From: Collinsella sp.
Lineage (GTDB): Bacteria > Actinomycetota > Coriobacteriia > Coriobacteriales > Coriobacteriaceae
Assembly: GCA_019414245.1 (NCBI GenBank)
Contig: DXMK01000015.1
Location: 62,001 to 126,000 of the forward strand
Length of the DNA: 64,000 bases
Direction: 5' to 3'
A model generated the notes under the pieces. That model was not told the DNA's origin. It did not search any database and saw nothing but the letters and a program-made list of their open reading frames with translations. This document shows positions 59,630 through 64,000 of the stretch, piece by piece (positions within the stretch are counted from its first letter, which is position 1; every line of letters starts with the position of its first letter). Position numbers and translations under genes: made by a program.

Positions 59630-60754
59630 ATGTCCCAGTACGATTACCTCGTCGTCGGTGCCGGCCTTTCGGGCGCCGTCTTTGCCAATGCCGCCAAGAG
59701 CGCCGGCAAGTCGGTCCTGGTCATCGATCGCCGCGACCACATTGCCGGCAACATCTACACCGAGGACGTCGAGGGCATCCAGGTCCACCGCTACGGCGCG
59801 CACATCTTCCACACCTCCATGAAGGACGTCTGGGACTACGTCAACCGCTTCGCCGAGTTCAACAACTACGTCAACTCGCCGGTCGCCAACTTCCACGGCA
59901 ACATGTACAACATGCCCTTCAACATGAACACCTTCGCCAAGATGTGGCCGGGCGTCGTCACGCCGGCGGACGCCAAGGCCAAGATCGCCGAGCAGGTGGC
60001 CGCCGAGAACATCGGCGAGCCGCAGAACCTGGAGGAGCAGGCGCTGTCGCTCGTCGGCCGCGACATCTTCGAGACGCTCGTGAAGGGCTACACCGAGAAG
60101 CAGTGGGGCCGCGACTGCAAGGACCTGCCCGCGAGCATCATCAAGCGCCTTCCCTGCCGCTTTACCTACGACAACAACTACTTCAACGACCGCTATCAAG
60201 GCATCCCCATGGGCGGCTACACCAAGATGGTCGCCAACATGCTCGAGGGCGTCGAAGTGCGCTGCGGCGTGGAGTACAAAGAGCTGATTGCCGCCGAGCC
60301 CGATATCGCCGCCAAGACGATTTACTGCGGCCCCATCGACGCGTTCTACGACTTTAAGCTGGGCACGCTCGAGTACCGCAGCCTGCGCTTTGAGACCGAG
60401 ACGCTCGACGAGCAGGACCACCAGGGCGTGGCCGTGGTCAACTACACCGAGCGCGAGATCCCCTACACGCGCATCATCGAGCACAAGCACTTTGAGTTTG
60501 GCACGCAGGACAAGACCGTCATCACGCGCGAGTACCCGGCCGACTGGAAGCCCGGCGACGAGCCCTACTACCCCATCAACGACGCCAAGAACGAGGCCCT
60601 CTACAAGCAGTACGAGGAGCTGGCAGCACAGGAGGGCGACGTGATCTTCGCCGGTCGCCTGGGCGGTTACAAGTACTACGACATGGACAAGGCCATCGCC
60701 GCCGCCTTCGAGCTCGTCCGCAAAGAGCTGGGTATGGAGCCCACGGAGGCGTAA
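59630..60754 (+). CDS. glf: UDP-galactopyranose mutase
   Basis: FAD enzyme that converts UDP-galactopyranose to UDP-galactofuranose for cell-surface glycans. FAD-binding VVGAGLSGAVFANAAKSAGK at residue 8; RYGAHIFHTS, YTEKQWGRDCKDLPASII and RFTYDNNYFNDRYQGIPMGG are signature blocks; GRLGGYKYYDMD near the C terminus closes the FAD site. ATG 59630 has AAAGGAG 7 nt upstream, giving 374 residues; upstream in-frame ATGs lack a ribosome-binding site. Codon use and GC are high, unlike the cassette just before it. Confidence 0.97.
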   Translation: MSQYDYLVVGAGLSGAVFANAAKSAGKSVLVIDRRDHIAGNIYTEDVEGIQVHRYGAHIFHTSMKDVWDYVNRFAEFNNYVNSPVANFHGNMYNMPFNMNTFAKMWPGVVTPADAKAKIAEQVAAENIGEPQNLEEQALSLVGRDIFETLVKGYTEKQWGRDCKDLPASIIKRLPCRFTYDNNYFNDRYQGIPMGGYTKMVANMLEGVEVRCGVEYKELIAAEPDIAAKTIYCGPIDAFYDFKLGTLEYRSLRFETETLDEQDHQGVAVVNYTEREIPYTRIIEHKHFEFGTQDKTVITREYPADWKPGDEPYYPINDAKNEALYKQYEELAAQEGDVIFAGRLGGYKYYDMDKAIAAAFELVRKELGMEPTEA

Positions 60755-60796
60755 AAACCCAACGGCTAAAGGCTGATAGCCATTCAGGGATGTAGA

Positions 60797-60830
60797 AAGT
60801 CCGATGCAGCATCGCTGCATCGGACTTATT
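60797..60830 (+). terminator. Terminator after glf
   Basis: A 13-bp perfect stem (60797-60809 with 60815-60827) and a T-rich 3' flank. Confidence 0.75.
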
Positions 60831-60861
60831 GTTGAGGGAGCACTGAACGCGCACACGTCCC

Positions 60862-60894
60862 AAAAAGCAAAGACCCGGCATTATTACCGGGTCT
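60862..60894 (-). terminator. Terminator of tRNA-Arg(UCU)
   Basis: On the minus strand an 8-bp GC-rich stem (60887-60894 with 60871-60878) is followed by TTTGCTTTTT, 13 nt past the tRNA 3' end. Confidence 0.8.
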
Positions 60895-60906
60895 CTAAAA
60901 CTCATA

Positions 60907-60983
60907 TGGTGCTCCATGGCGGATTCGAACCGTCGACCTTGGGATTAGAAGTCCCCTGCTCTATCCAACTGAGCTAATGGAGC
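60907..60983 (-). tRNA. tRNA-Arg (anticodon UCU)
   Basis: Acceptor GCTCCAT/ATGGAGC, D arm GCTC/GAGC, anticodon loop CTTCTAA with anticodon TCT (reads AGA), T arm with TTCGAAT loop, and an encoded 3' CCA. The first anticodon-stem pair is mismatched. Reads the rare AGA codon in this high-GC genome. Confidence 0.93.
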
Positions 60984-61029
60984 ATAAAAGCCGCACGTCC
61001 AAGCGGGTACAAGTTCGCGCGACTAAAAG

Positions 61030-61035
61030 ATTATA
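61030..61035 (-). promoter_or_regulatory. Possible -10 (TATAAT) for tRNA-Arg(UCU)
   Basis: A perfect TATAAT on the minus strand, 47 nt before the tRNA 5' end and just past the ABC-gene stop. No good -35. Confidence 0.35.
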
Positions 61036-61037
61036 AC

Positions 61038-61805
61038 CTACTTGAACTGGTCATGGTACGCCTTGCAGACCTCATCCACGGGACCATCCATGCGTAGATC
61101 GCCTTTCTCGATCCATACGGCACGCTGGCAAATGCGCTCAACCTGATCCATGGAGTGAGAAACGAACAAGACCGTGACGTCGCCGCTCTCGATAAAGTGC
61201 TGAATGCGGCGCTCGCATTTCTGCTGGAAAAAGACATCGCCAACAGAAAGCGTCTCATCGACGATTAAGATATCGGGCTCGGTAATCGTGGCGATAGCAA
61301 AGGCAATGCGTGCGACCATACCCGAAGAGAAGTTCTTCAAGGGCATGTCAACGAAGTCTTTAAGCTCAGCGAACTCGATAATCTCGTCAAAACTAGCGTC
61401 GATAAACTCCTTGGTATAGCCAAGCAGCGCACCGTTCAGATAGATATTCTCACGCGCGGTAAGCTCCGGGTCAAAGCCGGCACCGAGCTCAATCAGCGGC
61501 GCGATATTGCCGTGGACTTTAACCTCACCTTCGCTGGGCTCCAAAACGCCAGCGATAATCTTGAGCATCGTAGACTTGCCGGAACCGTTAGTACCAACAA
61601 GGCCAACGACCTCGCCGCGATGCACATCAAACGAAATGTGCTTAAGCGCACGGAATTCTTCAAAGAACAGCTCGTGCTTTGCGAGCTTAATAAAGTACTC
61701 CTTGAGGTTTGTAAGCGACTCAGACGCCATATTAAAGATCATGGTGACGTCTTTGACCTCAACAGCAAGGGGCTGCTTGCTGTAATCAATAGCAGATTCA
61801 GTCAT
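61038..61805 (-). CDS. Polysaccharide/teichoic-acid ABC exporter, ATP-binding subunit (Wzt/TagH-like)
   Basis: Energises export of an undecaprenyl-linked polymer. Walker A GTNGSGKST (about 72-80), family-specific APLIELGAGFDPELTARENIY, signature NFSSGMVARIAF, Walker B ILIVDETLSVGD and the switch His in FVSHSMDQV. There is no C-terminal glycan-binding extension, so it is the minimal 255-residue form. ATG 61805 has AAGGAG 8 nt upstream. It follows the permease gene by 12 nt. Confidence 0.94.
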   Translation of the reverse strand: MTESAIDYSKQPLAVEVKDVTMIFNMASESLTNLKEYFIKLAKHELFFEEFRALKHISFDVHRGEVVGLVGTNGSGKSTMLKIIAGVLEPSEGEVKVHGNIAPLIELGAGFDPELTARENIYLNGALLGYTKEFIDASFDEIIEFAELKDFVDMPLKNFSSGMVARIAFAIATITEPDILIVDETLSVGDVFFQQKCERRIQHFIESGDVTVLFVSHSMDQVERICQRAVWIEKGDLRMDGPVDEVCKAYHDQFK

Positions 61806-61817
61806 GAACAGCACTCC

Positions 61818-62663
61818 TTAGATGTAGAGAATAAACTTGTGCTCGGTCTTATGGAACACGGTATAGCCAATAGCAAGAGCAATAACAGCCCAAACAACAC
61901 ACAGCCCAAAGGTAAGCGCAGAAGGCACGGTATTAAACAGGAAGATATCACGCATAAACTGAAGGTAGTTGTACATGGGATTCACAACCACAAGCACCTG
62001 GATCCAATGTGCCATTTGGCTAATGTAATCGGTCGTCCAGAAAATAGGCGTCAGATACATCCAGGCCGTGATAACAACAGTCCACAGATGCATAACATCG
62101 CGGAAAAAGACCGCCAGCGCCGACAGCATCATGCCCAAGCCCATGCAGAAACACATAAGCAACAGCAAGCAAACCGGCAGCAGAATTAAATGCCAGGTAG
62201 GGACAACACGGAACCAAACCATAACCAAAGCCACAGCGACCAAAGAGAAGGAAAAGTTGACAAGAGAGAACAGCACCTTCTGCACCGGGAATACCCAGCG
62301 ATGAACCTTAACCTTCTTGAGCAAAGAAGACGCCCAAATGATGGACATGAGCGCCTGGTTCGTCGACTCGGACATGACGGAGAACGTAATGTTACCGACA
62401 ATCAGATACAACGGATACATTTCGGGCGTAATTGATCCATTGCGGCTCTGGCCAAAAATCGTAGAAAACACGATCGACATAACAACCATCATAAGCAACG
62501 GGTTAAGCACAGACCATGCCACGCCCAAAACACTGCGACGATATTTGATTTTAAAATCTTTGGTGACAAGCTGCTTAAGAATGAACTTGTCCTTTTCAAA
62601 ATCATTTTTAGCGTGAGAGGCCGGTTTAGCCACCGCTTTCTGACTCTCTACATTGTCAGCCAC
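61818..62663 (-). CDS. Polysaccharide ABC exporter, permease subunit (Wzm/TagG-like, ABC-2 type)
   Basis: Membrane half of the exporter, with a cytoplasmic N terminus of about 45 residues and six hydrophobic segments. KDFKIKYRRSVLGVAWSVLNPL before the first helix, seen here as KIKYRRSVLGVAWSVL, is the ABC-2 family's amphipathic gate. GTG 62663 has AAGGAG 7 nt upstream (281 residues); an ATG further upstream lacks one. With glf upstream across the tRNA it suggests a galactofuranose-containing surface polymer. Confidence 0.92.
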   Translation of the reverse strand: MADNVESQKAVAKPASHAKNDFEKDKFILKQLVTKDFKIKYRRSVLGVAWSVLNPLLMMVVMSIVFSTIFGQSRNGSITPEMYPLYLIVGNITFSVMSESTNQALMSIIWASSLLKKVKVHRWVFPVQKVLFSLVNFSFSLVAVALVMVWFRVVPTWHLILLPVCLLLLMCFCMGLGMMLSALAVFFRDVMHLWTVVITAWMYLTPIFWTTDYISQMAHWIQVLVVVNPMYNYLQFMRDIFLFNTVPSALTFGLCVVWAVIALAIGYTVFHKTEHKFILYI

Positions 62664-62700
62664 GGACCATCTCCTTGTCTCGTAAAACATAACATTGGAA

Positions 62701-62706
62701 AGTATA
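62701..62706 (-). promoter_or_regulatory. Possible -10 (TATACT) for the ABC exporter operon
   Basis: TATACT on the minus strand about 38 nt before the permease start. The -35 is poor. Confidence 0.4.
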
Positions 62707-62785
62707 GCCCTCCCACGTTGACGATAATCCACCGCAACAAATCTGGAGAACTAACCCATATCTAATCAAAGGGGCAGGCGATAGG

Positions 62786-62791
62786 TATACT
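62786..62791 (+). promoter_or_regulatory. Possible -10 (TATACT) for the GT2 gene
   Basis: TATACT 33 nt before the glycosyltransferase ATG. No clear -35. Confidence 0.35.
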
Positions 62792-62824
62792 TTCGACCAG
62801 ATGAGTCATTAAAGGAGGTCCTAC

Positions 62825-63754
62825 ATGGACTATTCAAATACCGCCGTCATAATCCCCTGTTACAACGAAGCGCTGACGATTGGCAAAGTTGTCGACGATT
62901 TTCATCGAGAGCTGCCCGGCGCAGTTGTCTATGTTTACGACAACAACTCTTCCGATGACACTTCGCATATCGCCAAGCAGCACGGGGCTAAGGTGCGCCA
63001 CGAGCCCAGGCAGGGCAAAGGCAACGTGTGCCGTCAAATGTTCCGCGATATCGATGCCGAGTGCTACTTAATGGTCGACGGCGACGATACCTACCCCGCC
63101 GAAGCTGCCAAGTCACTCTGCAATCCCATCCTTAACGGCGAAGCAGATATGACCGTTGGCGATCGCCTGTCAAACGGCACCTATGCCGAAGAGAATAAAC
63201 GAGCCTTTCACGGCTTTGGCAACAACCTTGTTCGTGCGATGATCAAATGGATTTACGGCTACAGCTTTGACGACGTGATGACCGGCTACCGAGCCATGAG
63301 CAAGCCTTTCGTCAAGACCTTCCCCGTTTTGAGTGAGGGCTTCCAGATCGAAACCGAGCTCTCAATCCACGCCGTCGATCACCGCTGGCGAATTCAAGAC
63401 GTACCGGTGGAGTATCGTGATCGCCCTGCCGGCTCCGAGTCCAAGCTCAACACAATTAGCGACGGTATTAAAGTCATAGCAATGATTGGAACGCTCTTTA
63501 AAGACTATCGTCCGCTCAAGTTCTTCAGTCTTATCGCGATGATCTTTGCCATCATAGGGCTCGCCCTCGGTATACCAATCGTCGCAGAGTACATCCAGAC
63601 CGGATTAGTCCCTCGCTTCCCCACCGCAATGCTCGCCGTCTCGTTCATGTTCTTATGCGGGTTAAGCCTGGCAACGGGGCTCATTCTCGACTCGGTTGCG
63701 AAGGTAGAACGAAAGCAATGGGAGCTACAAGCCTATAAAACCTATTCGAAATAA
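62825..63754 (+). CDS. GT2 family glycosyltransferase with C-terminal membrane anchor (DPM1/GtrB-like)
   Basis: Probably transfers a sugar from a nucleotide donor to a polyprenyl-phosphate carrier. GT-A fold: AVIIPCYNEALTIGKVV at residue 7, VYDNNSSDDTS, and the metal-binding MVDGDDTYPAE near residue 80; VGDRLSNG and DVMTGYRAMSK follow. Two membrane helices near 235-295 anchor it. AAAGGAGG precedes the ATG by 6 nt. The product sugar cannot be told from sequence. Confidence 0.92.
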   Translation: MDYSNTAVIIPCYNEALTIGKVVDDFHRELPGAVVYVYDNNSSDDTSHIAKQHGAKVRHEPRQGKGNVCRQMFRDIDAECYLMVDGDDTYPAEAAKSLCNPILNGEADMTVGDRLSNGTYAEENKRAFHGFGNNLVRAMIKWIYGYSFDDVMTGYRAMSKPFVKTFPVLSEGFQIETELSIHAVDHRWRIQDVPVEYRDRPAGSESKLNTISDGIKVIAMIGTLFKDYRPLKFFSLIAMIFAIIGLALGIPIVAEYIQTGLVPRFPTAMLAVSFMFLCGLSLATGLILDSVAKVERKQWELQAYKTYSK

Positions 63755-63787
63755 GATGAGGTCCGGACTTAATCCGGACCTCATCTT
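63753..63787. terminator. Bidirectional terminator at converging gene ends
   Basis: A perfect 15-bp stem (63753-63767 with 63773-63787). It overlaps both stop codons of the two converging genes. Confidence 0.85.
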
Positions 63788-64000
63788 ATTTAAGACCCAA
63801 ATACTGTTCCCAAAACTCTCGCGAAGTCATGTACGGCATGGCATCTTTCCATGCCCCCCTGACATTCTTGCCTTCTTTACGATATCGCTCCATCAGTTCG
63901 TGCTCTCGGCGGCGAATACTCTTAAACCGCGCTCGGTCCATCGTGCGGACCGACCCCTTCTCGCGGGTCGGATCAAGAAAGACCAGCGTCTTGCAACGTG
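63786..64000 (-). CDS. Unrecognised protein, C-terminal fragment (5' end outside window)
   Basis: An open frame of 70 codons to TAA at 63788-63786 runs off the right edge. It is Arg/Lys/Glu-rich and ends SREFWEQYLGLK. A C terminus like this occurs in some surface-glycan synthesis proteins, but I do not recognise the family. The location beside polysaccharide genes is the only functional hint. Confidence 0.6.
   Translation of the reverse strand, partial: RCKTLVFLDPTREKGSVRTMDRARFKSIRRREHELMERYRKEGKNVRGAWKDAMPYMTSREFWEQYLGLK

Noticed and set aside
60907..60983. tRNA-Arg(UCU) as the attachment site of the accessory cassette
   Set aside because: No second copy of the tRNA 3' end was seen, and the duplicated sequence is the aroQ tail, not the tRNA.
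1..64000. CRISPR arrays, complete insertion sequences, rRNA operons
   Set aside because: No regularly spaced repeats, transposase genes or rRNA sequence were found on either strand.

Overview
The window looks like a chromosomal segment from a high-GC member of the Coriobacteriia, most like Collinsella. This is inferred from gene content, gene order, frequent GTG/TTG starts and remembered protein similarity; no database was searched. No rRNA operon, CRISPR array, complete insertion sequence or prophage is visible.

Layout. (1) 1-1,100: the last codons of an adhE-type alcohol dehydrogenase and an orphan phosphotransferase. (2) 1,100-33,400: a long minus-strand run of core genes in classic Gram-positive order. 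Read in the direction of transcription it is rplU-rpmA / obgE-nadD-yqeK-rsfS, then rpsP-khpA-rimM-trmD-lepB, glyQ-glyS-ppsR, ppdK, rplS, rnhB, yraN-comM-dprA-trmFO-xer, rpsB-tsf, and pyrH-frr-uppS-cdsA-dxr-rseP-ispG-proS. Only dinB runs on the plus strand here. (3) 33,400-43,040: the cell-shape cluster mreBCD-mrdA-rodA, followed by a DUF697 protein and a split radical-SAM pair. (4) 43,150-49,241: a TPR membrane protein, a cyclophilin, a zinc-ribbon membrane protein, a CtpE-like P-type ATPase and tRNA-Arg(CCG). (5) 49,440-57,895: a plus-strand operon with all seven shikimate-pathway activities plus the committed Phe and Tyr steps (aroF-tyrA-aroB-aroA-aroC-pheA-aroE/aroK fusion, then aroQ). A terminator-like hairpin lies just ahead of aroF and a second one just ahead of aroQ. 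(6) 58,026-59,476: a two-gene accessory cassette with visibly lower GC, made of a small DUF4869-like protein and a P-loop/Toprim-like protein. It is bounded by the intact aroQ 3' end and a second, synonymously diverged copy of that 3' end. (7) 59,630-64,000: surface-polysaccharide genes (glf, an ABC exporter pair, a GT2 glycosyltransferase, a cut-off gene) around tRNA-Arg(UCU).

How the genes work together. The pyrH-to-proS block joins UMP synthesis, ribosome recycling, undecaprenyl-phosphate and phospholipid precursors, two MEP-pathway steps (dxr, ispG) and a site-2 protease. ppdK has its dedicated regulator ppsR nearby. mreBCD/mrdA/rodA form the elongasome. glf and the exporter pair would make and export a galactofuranose-containing polymer.

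Best candidates for something new: the DUF4869/P-loop cassette with its duplicated aroQ tail, the aroF leader terminator, the GGTAAA iterations upstream of ppdK, the winged-helix-like insertion in RseP, and the Xer recombinase whose N-terminal homology extends upstream of any canonical start codon.
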